From NCBI RefSeq assembly GCF_011683955.1, contig NZ_JAAQPI010000006.1, forward strand, positions 310,001-374,000: 64,000 nt of DNA, in the 5' to 3' direction. Position 1 is the stretch's first letter; every line of letters starts with the position of its first letter. Position numbers and translations under genes: made by a program. This document shows positions 1 to 9,123 of this stretch, piece by piece. The notes below the pieces were generated by a model. That model ran no database searches, was not told the DNA's origin, and saw only the letters and a program-made list of their open reading frames with translations. This DNA is from Pseudomaricurvus alkylphenolicus. GTDB taxonomy: Bacteria > Pseudomonadota > Gammaproteobacteria > Pseudomonadales > Cellvibrionaceae.

Positions 1-13
1 AGCACGAGTTAGG

Positions 14-2380
14 ATGACAAAAAAACAACGCAAACAACCCGGTTGGTGGTCGCTGATCTTCGGGGTCATCTTCCCCGCCGCCGTCATACTGTTGGAACTC
101 GTTTTCAAACTTTGCGCCGAAGCCTTCTTCGACCCCATTCCCACGCTGTTGCATAAACTTATCGTCTTTATCGTGCCCCTCGCCAACCTGATGTTGTGGT
201 TGCGGCTGCGCAAAATCCACATAGGTGATACCCGCCTGCTGGGGTTGCTCGCCAGTGTGTCATTGGGGGTCTCCGGCTTTTACGCATTAATCTTCCTGCC
301 ATTATCACCACTCGCCGTTATCGCCATCCTGGTCTACGGTATGGGGTTGTTACCTCTTGCACCTCTGATCTCCTTCGGCATCAACAGCAACCTCTATCGC
401 CGCTTTCGTGCCGCCCAGGAAGCTGACTCCCCGAGCTACCTGTGGCACGGCATCGGTCTGGCCCTGCTGGTTCTGATCGCCCTGGATATTCCCGGCACTG
501 CCACCCAGCTGGGTATGCAGTGGGCCGCCGAACACGACAGCGACGTCAGCCGCAGAGGCATTAAAATGCTGCGCCTGATCGGTGACGAAGACATCCTTCT
601 GCGCCACTGCTATGTGGGAACCCGGCAGATCACCGGCCCCCTCGGGATCGCCATGCTGTTAACCCAACGCAAGCACATTCCCGAATCCAAATCCCGGGAG
701 ATTTTTTACCGGGTTACCGGCGAACACTTTAATACCCGCCCCGTCCCCTACCGCGGCCGCCAGTGGGCCCGCTTCGGCGATCTGCGCTTTGATACCGACC
801 AGGGCGGCTCCCGGGTGGGTGGTCGCGTCAAAGATTTGAATCTATTGTCCTCCCGACTCGACGGCTCTTTAAGCGCCGAACACGGCGTTGCCTATATGGA
901 GTGGACGTTTGAGTTCGGCAATGACTCACGTCGCCAGCAGGAGGCGCGCCTGCAGTTGGCTCTGCCTCCCGGAGCCGTTGTCTCCCGCGCTACCCTCTGG
1001 ATCGAGGGCGAGGAACGGGAGGCGGCCTTTGCCGGTCGCGGTCAGGCCCGGCAGGCCTACCAAAGCATCGTGCGCGCCCGAAGAGACCCACTACTGGTAA
1101 CCAATGCCGGCCCCGACCGAATTCTGGCGCAGGCGTTTCCTATTGCCCCCAACGGCGGTCGTATCAAATTTCGTCTCGGTATCACTGCCCCTCTGGGCCT
1201 GCAACAACAGGGTAACGCCCGCCTGGTGCTGCCGGCCATTGTCAATCGCAATTTCAATATCAATCGATCATTGCGTCACGCCATCTGGTTCGAAAGCGAA
1301 ACACCAGTGAGCAGCAGTGTGCGCGACATCCAGTTACATCGCCCTGATGGGAAACAGCATCGCCTGACCGCCGAGCTGACCGATGCCGCGATGACGTTTC
1401 CCAGGGTGACCCTCTCCAGTGTTCGTGACACCACCAACAGTAAATGGCTCAGTCGCTTCAAAGGCGGCGCAACCGTTAAACAAGTGGCGACAGAAATTCC
1501 CAATCAAGTTCCCGACGCATTAATGCTGGTGGTGGACGGCTCAAAAACCACCGCTGCCGCCAGAGGCCAAATCCAGGATGCACTTAAGGCGATCCCGGTC
1601 GGAACCCGTGTCGGCCTGCATATCGCCGGCGAGCACCCGGTGGCACTGCCTCCGCAACCCTGGGCGGACATCCATCGCGATCGGGTGTTAGACCATATCG
1701 CTGCAGCCGAATTTGTCGGCGGGCAGGATAACGGCGAAGCACTGGCCAACGGCATTTTGGCGCTGGAGCCATACCCGAATGCCCTGCTGCTTTGGATCCA
1801 TGGTCCGCAGCCCGTTCGTTTCAGCCACAGCCAGGCAAAACTCACGCAGTTAATGGACCGTTTACATCGATTCCCACGTATCGCCCTATACAGTTTGCAG
1901 CCCGGCCCCAACCTCCTTGTGGAAGACCCCCAATGGAGCCTGTGGGCTGGTAACTGGCCCAGGCTCTCCACACCCGATAGCGACCTTGCCTATTACCTGA
2001 AACAGACCTTCAGCGCTTTGCCGAAACTGACGATGACCCTGTCGGTTGCCGGCAATAACGACACAGGCGCGCCTGGCTCAACTCATATGGCCCGTCTCTG
2101 GGCACTGAATATGGTCAACAATCTCTTGCGCCAAGATTTCAGCGGTCACCAAAAGCGAGCCATTGCACTTTCCGTGCAATATCAACTGGTCACTCCCGTC
2201 AGCGGCGCGGTGGTTCTCGAAAACGCGCAACAGTACGAGCGCAATAACCTGCAACCGGTGGACGCCAATACCGTGCCCACCATTCCCGAAGCCCGCCAGT
2301 GGATACTGGCTCTGATGATTCTGGCCCTATTGTTATGGATGCTGCGTCGACACTCACCCAGCTTCAATTCCACCGTCTGA
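14..2380 (+). CDS. Membrane-anchored VIT/VWA-domain protein, putative exosortase substrate
   Basis: 788 residues. The N-terminal ~190 residues hold several hydrophobic segments. A vault/inter-alpha-trypsin (VIT) type beta domain spans roughly residues 280-400, and a von Willebrand A-like region roughly 500-670, with a MIDAS-like DGSKT starting at D508. The C-terminus has the tripartite layout of an exosortase sorting signal: a Pro-Glu pair (TIPEARQW), a ~16-residue hydrophobic helix, then a basic RRH cluster close to the end. The next gene overlaps it and encodes an exosortase, so this is the likely sole local substrate. It resembles the VIT-domain partners known from MSEP-CTERM/XrtN-type systems, but family membership is inferred from domain order. 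The ATG at 14 overlaps a TGA in another frame, so an upstream coupled gene may end here. Confidence 0.75.
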   Translation: MTKKQRKQPGWWSLIFGVIFPAAVILLELVFKLCAEAFFDPIPTLLHKLIVFIVPLANLMLWLRLRKIHIGDTRLLGLLASVSLGVSGFYALIFLPLSPLAVIAILVYGMGLLPLAPLISFGINSNLYRRFRAAQEADSPSYLWHGIGLALLVLIALDIPGTATQLGMQWAAEHDSDVSRRGIKMLRLIGDEDILLRHCYVGTRQITGPLGIAMLLTQRKHIPESKSREIFYRVTGEHFNTRPVPYRGRQWARFGDLRFDTDQGGSRVGGRVKDLNLLSSRLDGSLSAEHGVAYMEWTFEFGNDSRRQQEARLQLALPPGAVVSRATLWIEGEEREAAFAGRGQARQAYQSIVRARRDPLLVTNAGPDRILAQAFPIAPNGGRIKFRLGITAPLGLQQQGNARLVLPAIVNRNFNINRSLRHAIWFESETPVSSSVRDIQLHRPDGKQHRLTAELTDAAMTFPRVTLSSVRDTTNSKWLSRFKGGATVKQVATEIPNQVPDALMLVVDGSKTTAAARGQIQDALKAIPVGTRVGLHIAGEHPVALPPQPWADIHRDRVLDHIAAAEFVGGQDNGEALANGILALEPYPNALLLWIHGPQPVRFSHSQAKLTQLMDRLHRFPRIALYSLQPGPNLLVEDPQWSLWAGNWPRLSTPDSDLAYYLKQTFSALPKLTMTLSVAGNNDTGAPGSTHMARLWALNMVNNLLRQDFSGHQKRAIALSVQYQLVTPVSGAVVLENAQQYERNNLQPVDANTVPTIPEARQWILALMILALLLWMLRRHSPSFNSTV

Positions 2381-3171
2381 GCCAGCTGGCGGCCTTACTC
2401 ACGCTTCAGGTGCTGTCCTGTTGGAATTCGTGGCTGTGGTACTGGCAGCGCATGGCGGCGTCACCCCAGGAAGGCATGGTGATGTTCGGTTTGCTCATTT
2501 TACTGCTGATCGCCCTCGTAAAAAATCTCCCCGCGCAAAGCAGTCGTGATCCTATTTCGTTTTACCCACTGACGACGTTGCTTCTTTGCTATGGCATCGC
2601 ACATTTGCTAGGTGCTCCGGCCTTAATCCGTGCAGCTCTGGCCATTCTTCCCATTTTGTATACGCTGTATGTTGCCGCGTTTGGTCGTCGGCCACCGCTC
2701 TCCTTTTGGAGTCTGGCCGTTCTTGCGCTACCGGTCTTGCCCTCGCTGCAGTTCTACCTCGGTTATCCGGCCCGCCTGGTTTCCGCCAGCCTAACGGTGC
2801 CGCTGCTCAACATCAACGGCTTTGACGTTCAGCGCCAGGGTACTTATCTAATGTGGCAGGGCGACATGTTGCAGTTTGACGCACCCTGCAGTGGCATCAC
2901 TATGCTCTGGGGCGGCTGGTTTCTCTGTTCGGCGCTGGCATTTGGACTGCGCCTTAACACCTGGCTGACGATATTGGCTCTGTGTCTTGCCCCCTTGTTA
3001 GTGCTGTTCGCCAATGTACTGCGAGCCAGCAGTTTGTTTTATATCGAGTTTAATCCTGCTATCTCATTACCTGCCTGGAGCCACGAAGGGGTCGGGGCAG
3101 CCGCCTTTGTTTTTGTCGCCCTGCCTTTGGCCTGGACTTTACATCGGAGTGAACGATGGCTACATCAATAA
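2335..3171 (+). CDS. Exosortase/archaeosortase family transpeptidase
   Basis: Polytopic membrane protein of ~278 residues with about eight hydrophobic helices. The three catalytic residues of exosortases are visible in order: Cys185 in APCSG, Arg230 in NVLRAS and His250 in WSHEG (numbering from ATG 2335). Exosortases cleave and transfer proteins carrying C-terminal sorting signals at the inner membrane. The gene overlaps the preceding VIT-protein gene by 46 bp and the following gene by 16 bp, so the three are translationally coupled. A GTG at 2299 is an alternative start; neither start has a strong ribosome site, and I prefer the ATG because the extension is polar and lies deep in the upstream gene. 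It lacks the long extra domains seen in EpsH-type polysaccharide-linked exosortases. Confidence 0.82.
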   Translation: MDAASTLTQLQFHRLSQLAALLTLQVLSCWNSWLWYWQRMAASPQEGMVMFGLLILLLIALVKNLPAQSSRDPISFYPLTTLLLCYGIAHLLGAPALIRAALAILPILYTLYVAAFGRRPPLSFWSLAVLALPVLPSLQFYLGYPARLVSASLTVPLLNINGFDVQRQGTYLMWQGDMLQFDAPCSGITMLWGGWFLCSALAFGLRLNTWLTILALCLAPLLVLFANVLRASSLFYIEFNPAISLPAWSHEGVGAAAFVFVALPLAWTLHRSERWLHQ

Positions 3172-3695
3172 GCTCACACACGGGCATCGCGATCTTTTGT
3201 TTCGCGGCCCTGTTCGCTACCCTCGCGCCCTTTGTATCCGGAGTAGTGGCTCCCGGTAATCCATCACCCGCCACCTTCCACGGCTGGCCCAGCCATTTCC
3301 AGGGCCGGCCTCTGAGACCACTGCAATTAACCCCGCGAGAACGTCAATTTGCTCGTCAGTTTCCCGGCCATATTGGCCGCTTCAGCGACGGCCAGCGAGA
3401 AATTATTATCCGCTGGGTAAATCGCCCGACCCGGCGTTTGCATCCTGCCGCCGACTGCTTTCGGGGCATCGGTTATGCAGTGACGCCGCTCGCTATTGGT
3501 CACAGCCCCCAGGGCACCCCCATGGGGTGTATGACGGCAACACAGGGCGCTGAGCGATTAAAGGTCTGCGAGTACCTGGAGGATAGCAACGGCAACAGCT
3601 GGTCCGATATTTCCTCCTGGTACTGGGATGCCTCACTGGGCTCGGACAACGATGGCTGGTATTCCTACGTCATTGCCGAACGCCTGATGAACTGA
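3156..3695 (+). CDS. Small secreted/membrane-anchored protein of the exosortase unit
   Basis: 179 residues, beginning with a hydrophobic segment (about residues 8-30) that acts as signal peptide or anchor, followed by a soluble extracytoplasmic domain. Its HPAADCFRGIGY stretch recalls the conserved Cys-containing motif of EpsI/DUF3485 proteins that accompany exosortases; this is resemblance by eye, not a proven assignment. The ATG follows a GGAGTG ribosome site and lies inside the 3' end of the exosortase gene. Two further Cys residues (in GCMTATQ and KVCEY) could form disulfides. The tight overlap argues for a structural or accessory role in the same sorting unit. Confidence 0.65.
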   Translation: MATSISSHTGIAIFCFAALFATLAPFVSGVVAPGNPSPATFHGWPSHFQGRPLRPLQLTPRERQFARQFPGHIGRFSDGQREIIIRWVNRPTRRLHPAADCFRGIGYAVTPLAIGHSPQGTPMGCMTATQGAERLKVCEYLEDSNGNSWSDISSWYWDASLGSDNDGWYSYVIAERLMN

Positions 3696-3697
3696 GC

Positions 3698-5080
3698 CTA
3701 CTGCCCTGTCTGGCCCCCCACAACTTCGTCGATCGATTCGCCCAGTGCGGTCACCAACAGATCAATTTCCTCGCGGGAGATGGTCAGCGGTGGCGAAATT
3801 GCCAAGGTCGCAACGCTGGGCAGCGGCCTGATAATTACGCCTTTTTTGCGGGCCGCCTGACTCACTTTCAGCGGCCATTTTTCGGCCGTATCGGGCATGG
3901 TCCGATTATCTTTATCCAATACCAATTGGACACCGGCCAACAGACCTCGACCCCGAATCTCTCCCACATGGGCATGGTCTTCAAAGCGTTGCGCCAACTG
4001 GCGGTGCAGATAGGCTCCGTTTTCCTTCGCCTTTTCAACCAGACCTTCGTTCTCCAACAACTGCAAATTGGCCAAGGCCACCGCGCATCCCACCGGATGG
4101 CCGCTGTAGGTATATCCGTGGGAGAAAGCACCCAGTTGTTCAGAACCCTGCTTCAACACCTCCCAGATGGCGTCAGTCATAAAGGCCGCGGACATGGGGA
4201 AGTAGCCGCTGGTCAGGCCTTTGGCTGTACTGATCATGTCCGGCTCAAAGTCCAGCAGAGTGGAGCCAAACCAGCTGCCTGTACGGCCATAACCACACAC
4301 CACTTCATCGGCCACCAACAGGATATCGTGCTGTTGCAGCAGTGCTTTCAACTTGGGGTAGTAGTCAGCCGGTGGCTCAATAATGCCCCCGGCGGCGTGG
4401 ATGGGTTCCGCAAAGAACGCAGCAATATTATTCGCGCCCTCCCGCTCAATCAGTTGACGCACCTCATCGATCAATCGATCACAGAACTGGGCCTCGCTCT
4501 CACCAGCCAGGCCCCGTGTGTAAAAGTGCGGGCACTCGACCCGCAGGACAAAATCCAGCGGCAATGGAAACTCCCTGTGAAAACCACCCAGCCCGGTAAG
4601 ACTGGCGGTACTGATGGAGGTACCATGGTAGGCTTGCTGGCGAGCAATCACCTTGGTTTTCCCGTGGTTGCCACGCAGCGCGTGATAGTGCCAGGCAATT
4701 TTCACCAGGGTGTCGTTAGCATCGCTGCCGCCGTTGCCGAAAAACACTTTGCCCATAACCGCCGGCGCGATTTGCAGGAGCTTCTGCGCCAGCTGCACCT
4801 GCCAGGGGTTAGAGGCATTGGAGAAGGTGTGATAATAACCCAGCTGTTCGGCCGCCTCTTTCATCACCTGAGCCAGTTCCTGACGACCATAGCCGGCGTT
4901 GACACACCAGAGTCCGCCCACGGCATCGAGCAGACGCCGGCCGTCCACATCTTCGACAAAGCAACCATTGCCGGAAACGATCATATCGGGACCGTTTTGC
5001 AGCAGTGCAGTAATGGATGAGGCCGGGTGCAGCAGCACATCGGCGTCCTGGCTGACAAGGGATTGAAGCTCTGTAGTCAT
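3698..5080 (-). CDS. Class III (omega-amino acid:pyruvate type) aminotransferase
   Basis: 460-residue PLP enzyme of fold type I. The PLP Schiff-base lysine is K287 in STAKGLTSGY, and the cofactor Asp lies in VADEVVCGYGRTG about 30 residues earlier. It resembles SpuC/omega-amino acid:pyruvate transaminases more than AstC/ArgD (which are ~400 residues). It is divergent from the astA-D-B operon, so it may supply the succinylornithine aminotransferase step normally done by AstC, or act on polyamines or other omega-amino acids. The start at 5080 is preferred over 5107 because the protein then begins directly with the family N-terminus and has a GAAGTG-like ribosome site. Confidence 0.85.
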   Translation of the reverse strand: MTTELQSLVSQDADVLLHPASSITALLQNGPDMIVSGNGCFVEDVDGRRLLDAVGGLWCVNAGYGRQELAQVMKEAAEQLGYYHTFSNASNPWQVQLAQKLLQIAPAVMGKVFFGNGGSDANDTLVKIAWHYHALRGNHGKTKVIARQQAYHGTSISTASLTGLGGFHREFPLPLDFVLRVECPHFYTRGLAGESEAQFCDRLIDEVRQLIEREGANNIAAFFAEPIHAAGGIIEPPADYYPKLKALLQQHDILLVADEVVCGYGRTGSWFGSTLLDFEPDMISTAKGLTSGYFPMSAAFMTDAIWEVLKQGSEQLGAFSHGYTYSGHPVGCAVALANLQLLENEGLVEKAKENGAYLHRQLAQRFEDHAHVGEIRGRGLLAGVQLVLDKDNRTMPDTAEKWPLKVSQAARKKGVIIRPLPSVATLAISPPLTISREEIDLLVTALGESIDEVVGGQTGQ

Positions 5081-5271
5081 AAGCGGTTCACTTCTACCGA
5101 TACACAAATCACATCAGCATGGATGTGCTTATGCAGATGGGTTTTAACCGTCCCGGAGTGGGGCGATCCGATAGAATTTATTGTAGGTGTTCCCGGCAAA
5201 ATGAAATCCTGAATTGCCCAAAAACGGCCGGATTAAATCCGCCCGTAGCGGTGCCACGAGGCTTGGCAGCC

Positions 5272-5284
5272 GTCTGTGACAGAC
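5272..5284. promoter_or_regulatory. Perfect 13-bp palindrome in the aminotransferase/ast divergent promoter
   Basis: GTCTGT-G-ACAGAC, a perfect dyad with a one-base centre, about 105 bp upstream of the M20 hydrolase start and about 190 bp upstream of the divergent aminotransferase start. Its size and symmetry fit a dimeric repressor or activator site. No regulator gene for it lies nearby. Confidence 0.4.
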
Positions 5285-5306
5285 ACATAACGTCCCGACC
5301 GAAGAA

Positions 5307-5325
5307 TGTTCGTCAATTGCGAACA
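5307..5325. promoter_or_regulatory. Inverted repeat upstream of the arginine catabolic operon
   Basis: TGTTCG and CGAACA arms separated by 7 bp, 65 bp upstream of the M20 hydrolase ATG at 5390, flanked by an outer GAAG/CTTC pair. It could be an operator or a leader hairpin. With the 13-bp palindrome just upstream it makes two separate dyads in the 310-bp divergent gap (5081-5389), which otherwise shows no gene. Confidence 0.35.
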
Positions 5326-5389
5326 ACTTCAAAATCAAGTTCGTGCCCTGCGCAGGCAAACTGTTTCTCGTTATCTGGCGAGAATCGTT

Positions 5390-6646
5390 ATGCAAAAGAA
5401 CATTACCAATCAAGAACTGGAACTGCTGCAGCAGATCGACAGCCGACTGTCATTCATGCTCGATACGACAGTGGCCCTTTGTGACCTGAACTCCGGCAGT
5501 TACCACAAGGCGGGTATCGAAGCCGTGCAGACGCGCTTTCAGTCGCTGTTCAACGGCATCAGTGACAGCTATGAAGAACGGGAGCTGGCGCCAATTAAAT
5601 GTATCGATGACAAAGGCGGTATCAGCTGGTATCAACCGGCGCCTATGCAGATCTTTCGCGCCCGTCCCCAGGCCCCGCTGCAGATTCTCTGCACCGGGCA
5701 CAGCGATACGGTATTCCCGCAAGGCAGCTCCTTTGACCATTGCTGGACTGAGGATAACCGTCTGCGCGGCCCCGGCACGGCGGATATGAAAGGCGGCCTG
5801 GTCGCCCTGCACGAATGCCTGCGAGCCCTGCATCACTCCCCCTATCGGGATCGGTTTGGGTTTACCCTGGCGATCTCGCCCGATGAAGAAATCGGGTCAC
5901 CCAGCTCCGCCCCCATATTGGCTGAGCTGGCCCAGAGCGCGGATTTCGGCCTCACCTTTGAACCCGCCCTCGCCGATGGCACCCTCGCCGGCGCCCGCAA
6001 AGGCAGCGGCAATTTTGTGCTGACGGCCAAGGGCCACAGTACCCATGCCGGGCGCGATTATTTTTCCGGTCGCAATGCAGTGGTAGCGATCGCCGAGGCG
6101 GCAGTTCGCCTCAGTCGTTTAAGTGATGAGCAGAGCGGCATCACCGTCAATATCGGCGCCATCGAAGGCGGAGGCCCGGTGAATATCGTTCCCGATAATT
6201 GCGTCTGTCGTTTTAATGTGCGCGTCTCCGAACCCGAGCAACAGCAGCAGATGCTGCAGGCCATTGACGCCATCAAAATGGACGTTGCACAGCACAGTGG
6301 CACAGAGCTGGAACTGCACGGCCACTTTAACCGCCCTCCAAAGCCCATGACTGCAGAGCAACAGGAAATGTTTGAGCTGTTGCAGCGCTGCGGTCAGCGC
6401 TTGGGCACCGATGTGCAGTGGCGCGCAACGGGTGGCTGCTGTGAGGGCAACAACCTTGCCGCGGCGGGCCTCCTCAATATCGACACCCTGGGCGTACGTG
6501 GCGCCAATATTCACAGCCACGACGAATACGCCTGCATCGACAGCTTTGTCGAGCGCGCTCAGCTCAGCGCCTTGTTTATCACTCAGCTGATCGAATTCAA
6601 GCAGCAGGACTGCACCGTCCAATCCTCAACCGAACAAGGAGCTTAA
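5390..6646 (+). CDS. M20 family zinc amidohydrolase/peptidase, possible AstE substitute
   Basis: 418 residues, M20 family (carboxypeptidase G2/ArgE/DapE fold). The dinuclear metal site is readable: H104 and D106 in GHSDTVFP, D132 in GTADMKGG, the catalytic pair E166-E167 in DEEIG, and a late His in NIHSHDEY. It sits 2 bp before astA as first gene of the arginine operon. No AstE (M14-type succinylglutamate desuccinylase) is present in the window, and M20 enzymes include succinyl-diaminopimelate desuccinylase, so I infer it may hydrolyse N-succinylglutamate. The start at 5390 (codon 29 of the longest reading) gives the usual family N-terminus; the upstream part is rich in Arg/Gln and overlaps the putative operator. 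Confidence 0.8.
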   Translation: MQKNITNQELELLQQIDSRLSFMLDTTVALCDLNSGSYHKAGIEAVQTRFQSLFNGISDSYEERELAPIKCIDDKGGISWYQPAPMQIFRARPQAPLQILCTGHSDTVFPQGSSFDHCWTEDNRLRGPGTADMKGGLVALHECLRALHHSPYRDRFGFTLAISPDEEIGSPSSAPILAELAQSADFGLTFEPALADGTLAGARKGSGNFVLTAKGHSTHAGRDYFSGRNAVVAIAEAAVRLSRLSDEQSGITVNIGAIEGGGPVNIVPDNCVCRFNVRVSEPEQQQQMLQAIDAIKMDVAQHSGTELELHGHFNRPPKPMTAEQQEMFELLQRCGQRLGTDVQWRATGGCCEGNNLAAAGLLNIDTLGVRGANIHSHDEYACIDSFVERAQLSALFITQLIEFKQQDCTVQSSTEQGA

Positions 6647-6648
6647 CC

Positions 6649-7656
6649 ATGTTGGTGATCCGACCCGTCGAAACACGCGATCTGGACGATCTGTTGGAAC
6701 TGGCTCACAAAGCCGGCAAGGGACTTACCTCCCTGCCCGCCAACCCTGAGGCTCTGGAGAAAAGCGTGCACTTGTCCCAGCAAAGCTTCGCCCGCGACAC
6801 CCCTCACGCGGATGATTACTTTTTGCTGGTGATGGAGGATCTGCAACGGGAGAAAGTTGTCGGCACCTCCGGCGTTTATTCCCAAACCGGCGCCCGTCAG
6901 GCGTTTTACGCCTATCGCTTGATGTCAGTAACTCACTACTCACATTCTTTGACTAAAGAGACCCGCAGCGAGATGCTGCACCTGACCAACGACTACACCG
7001 ATTGCTCCGAGGTGGGCACTCTGTTTCTGGACCCGGACTATCGCGGTAACGGCCACTGGTTGTCCCGGGCACGTTATTTGTTGATGGGACAATTCCAGCA
7101 GCGTTTTCAGAGCCATGTGATTGCCGAATTGCGCGGTTGCGTCGATGACAATGGCCGCAGTCCCTTCTGGGACGCCATTGGCCAGCACTTCTTCGATATG
7201 GATTTCGACACGGCTGATCAACTTTGCGGCACCGGTTCCAACCAGTTTATTACCGAATTGATGCCCAAACACCCCATCTATACTTGCATGCTGCCGGCCG
7301 CCGCTCGTGAAGTGATCGGCAAACCCAACGCCGCCGGTAGTCGCGCCCTGGAGCTGTTGGAACAGGAAGGCTTTGAATACGACAAGGTAGTGGACATTTT
7401 TGACGGCGGTCCTCTGGTCAAAGCTCGCATCAGTCGCTTGAAAAGCGTACGTCGCATTGAACAGGGCAGCGCCGCCAGCACTTCCGAAAAGCTACTGACT
7501 GAACCCACCCTGATTGCCACCAGTGAGCTGGAGAACTTTCGTGTGATCCACAGTCGTCTGACACGCAATGGCGACGGCGTGGTGAAACTCAAGTCTGCGG
7601 ATCTGGAAGCGCTGAACGCCGATCCCGGAACTTTGCTGCGCTTTATTCAGCGCTGA
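6649..7656 (+). CDS. astA: Arginine N-succinyltransferase
   Basis: 335 residues, full length for AstA. It transfers succinyl from succinyl-CoA to the alpha-amino group of L-arginine, the first step of the AST pathway in the cytoplasm. The N-terminus (IRPVETRDLDDLLELAHKAG) and the GTLFLDPDYRGNGHWLSRARYLLM acetyl-CoA-binding-like region are characteristic. It follows the M20 gene by 2 bp with an AAGGAG ribosome site and precedes astD by 9 bp, so it is part of a polycistronic unit. Confidence 0.95.
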   Translation: MLVIRPVETRDLDDLLELAHKAGKGLTSLPANPEALEKSVHLSQQSFARDTPHADDYFLLVMEDLQREKVVGTSGVYSQTGARQAFYAYRLMSVTHYSHSLTKETRSEMLHLTNDYTDCSEVGTLFLDPDYRGNGHWLSRARYLLMGQFQQRFQSHVIAELRGCVDDNGRSPFWDAIGQHFFDMDFDTADQLCGTGSNQFITELMPKHPIYTCMLPAAAREVIGKPNAAGSRALELLEQEGFEYDKVVDIFDGGPLVKARISRLKSVRRIEQGSAASTSEKLLTEPTLIATSELENFRVIHSRLTRNGDGVVKLKSADLEALNADPGTLLRFIQR

Positions 7657-7665
7657 GGAGTCATA

Positions 7666-9123
7666 ATGAATAACAACGCACAATTTATTGATGGCAAGTG
7701 GCTGACGGGGAATGGTGAGCCACTGAGTTCAATTGACCCGGCCAGCGGAGATCACGTCTGGCAAAAAAACGCGGCCGATGGAGAGCAAGTACAACTCGCT
7801 GTAGTCGCTGCCAAGAAAGCGCAATCGACCTGGGCACTCACGCCGCTGCAACAGCGCATTGAAATTGTCGAACGTTTCGCCCGCTTGCTCAGAGACAATA
7901 GCGAGTCACTGGTCCGGAGCATTTCTCTGGAAACCGGCAAACCCGACTGGGAAGCCGCTACCGAAGTGGGCGCCATGGCCAACAAGGCAGCCATCAGTGT
8001 CCGTGCTCAGCAGGAGCGTGCCGGTGAAATCGATAAACAACACTTGCGCCTGCGCCACCGCCCCCATGGTGTAATGGCGGTATTCGGTCCCTATAATTTT
8101 CCCGGCCATTTGCCCAACGGACACATTATTCCCGCACTGCTGGCGGGCAATACCGTAGTGTTCAAACCCAGCGAACAGACTCCCTGGGTGGCCGAAAAGA
8201 CGGTTGAGTTATGGCACCAGGCCGGCCTGCCCGCTGGCGTGCTCAATCTGGTCCAGGGCGCTCGCGCAGTGGGCCAAGCCTTAAGCCAGTCCCCCATCGA
8301 CGGCTTACTGTTTACCGGTTCCTCCAGCACCGGCAAATTGCTGCACCAGCAGATGGCCGAACGCCCCGAAGTGCTGCTGGCCCTGGAAATGGGCGGTAAT
8401 AATCCATTGATTGTGGACGCGGATATCAATATCGACGCCGCCGTCAATATCATTCTGCAGAGCGCTTACCTGAGTGCCGGCCAGCGCTGTACCTGTGCAC
8501 GCCGACTGGTGGTGATAGAAAACGCTCAGACCGAGGCATTGATTGAACAGCTTCGCTCCGCCGCCACCCGCATCATTGTGGACCGCCACGACGCCTCACC
8601 GGAGCCGTTTATGGGGCCGGTGATTAACCAACAAACTGCGACGGCGTTGCTGGCAAAAGAGGCAAACCTGCGTGAGGCCGGAGCCCGGGTATTGGCATCG
8701 ATGCAGCCGCAACGGGCAAACAGCAATTTACTGCAGCCGGGTTTAATTGATGTGACCACCCTGGCCCAGCGCGAGGACGAAGAATGGTTTGGGCCTCTGC
8801 TGCAAGTGATCCGGGTTGCTGACTTCGACACCGCCATCACCGAGGCCAATAACACCCGCTTTGGATTGGCCGCCGGGCTGATCAGTGACAACGCCGAACA
8901 CCAACAGCGGTTTTGCGCGCTCATCCGCGCCGGTGTGGTCAGCGTCAATCAGCCCACCGCCGGCGCCTCCAGTGAAATGCCCTTTGGCGGCGTGGGTGCC
9001 AGCGGCAATCATCGCCCCAGCGCCTACTACGCCGCCGACTACTGTGCCTGGCCTCAAGCCCAAAGCCATGGCACCAACACCACCGCACAACACACCCCAC
9101 TGGTTCGAGGAATCCGTGTATGA
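7666..9123 (+). CDS. astD: N-succinylglutamate 5-semialdehyde dehydrogenase
   Basis: 485-residue aldehyde dehydrogenase that oxidises succinylglutamate semialdehyde to succinylglutamate with NAD+. The catalytic cysteine is C275 in SAGQRCTCARR, and the general base is E241 in LALEMGGNN. The FTGSSSTG nucleotide-binding loop is present. Order here is astA-astD-astB, as in many proteobacteria. It has a good GAGGAG ribosome site and overlaps astB by 4 bp (ATGA). Confidence 0.95.
   Translation: MNNNAQFIDGKWLTGNGEPLSSIDPASGDHVWQKNAADGEQVQLAVVAAKKAQSTWALTPLQQRIEIVERFARLLRDNSESLVRSISLETGKPDWEAATEVGAMANKAAISVRAQQERAGEIDKQHLRLRHRPHGVMAVFGPYNFPGHLPNGHIIPALLAGNTVVFKPSEQTPWVAEKTVELWHQAGLPAGVLNLVQGARAVGQALSQSPIDGLLFTGSSSTGKLLHQQMAERPEVLLALEMGGNNPLIVDADINIDAAVNIILQSAYLSAGQRCTCARRLVVIENAQTEALIEQLRSAATRIIVDRHDASPEPFMGPVINQQTATALLAKEANLREAGARVLASMQPQRANSNLLQPGLIDVTTLAQREDEEWFGPLLQVIRVADFDTAITEANNTRFGLAAGLISDNAEHQQRFCALIRAGVVSVNQPTAGASSEMPFGGVGASGNHRPSAYYAADYCAWPQAQSHGTNTTAQHTPLVRGIRV

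Noticed and set aside
3926-5020. Long open frame (364 codons) on the plus strand antisense to the aminotransferase
   Set aside because: It mirrors a gene with clear PLP motifs and has no recognisable domain; it results from base composition.
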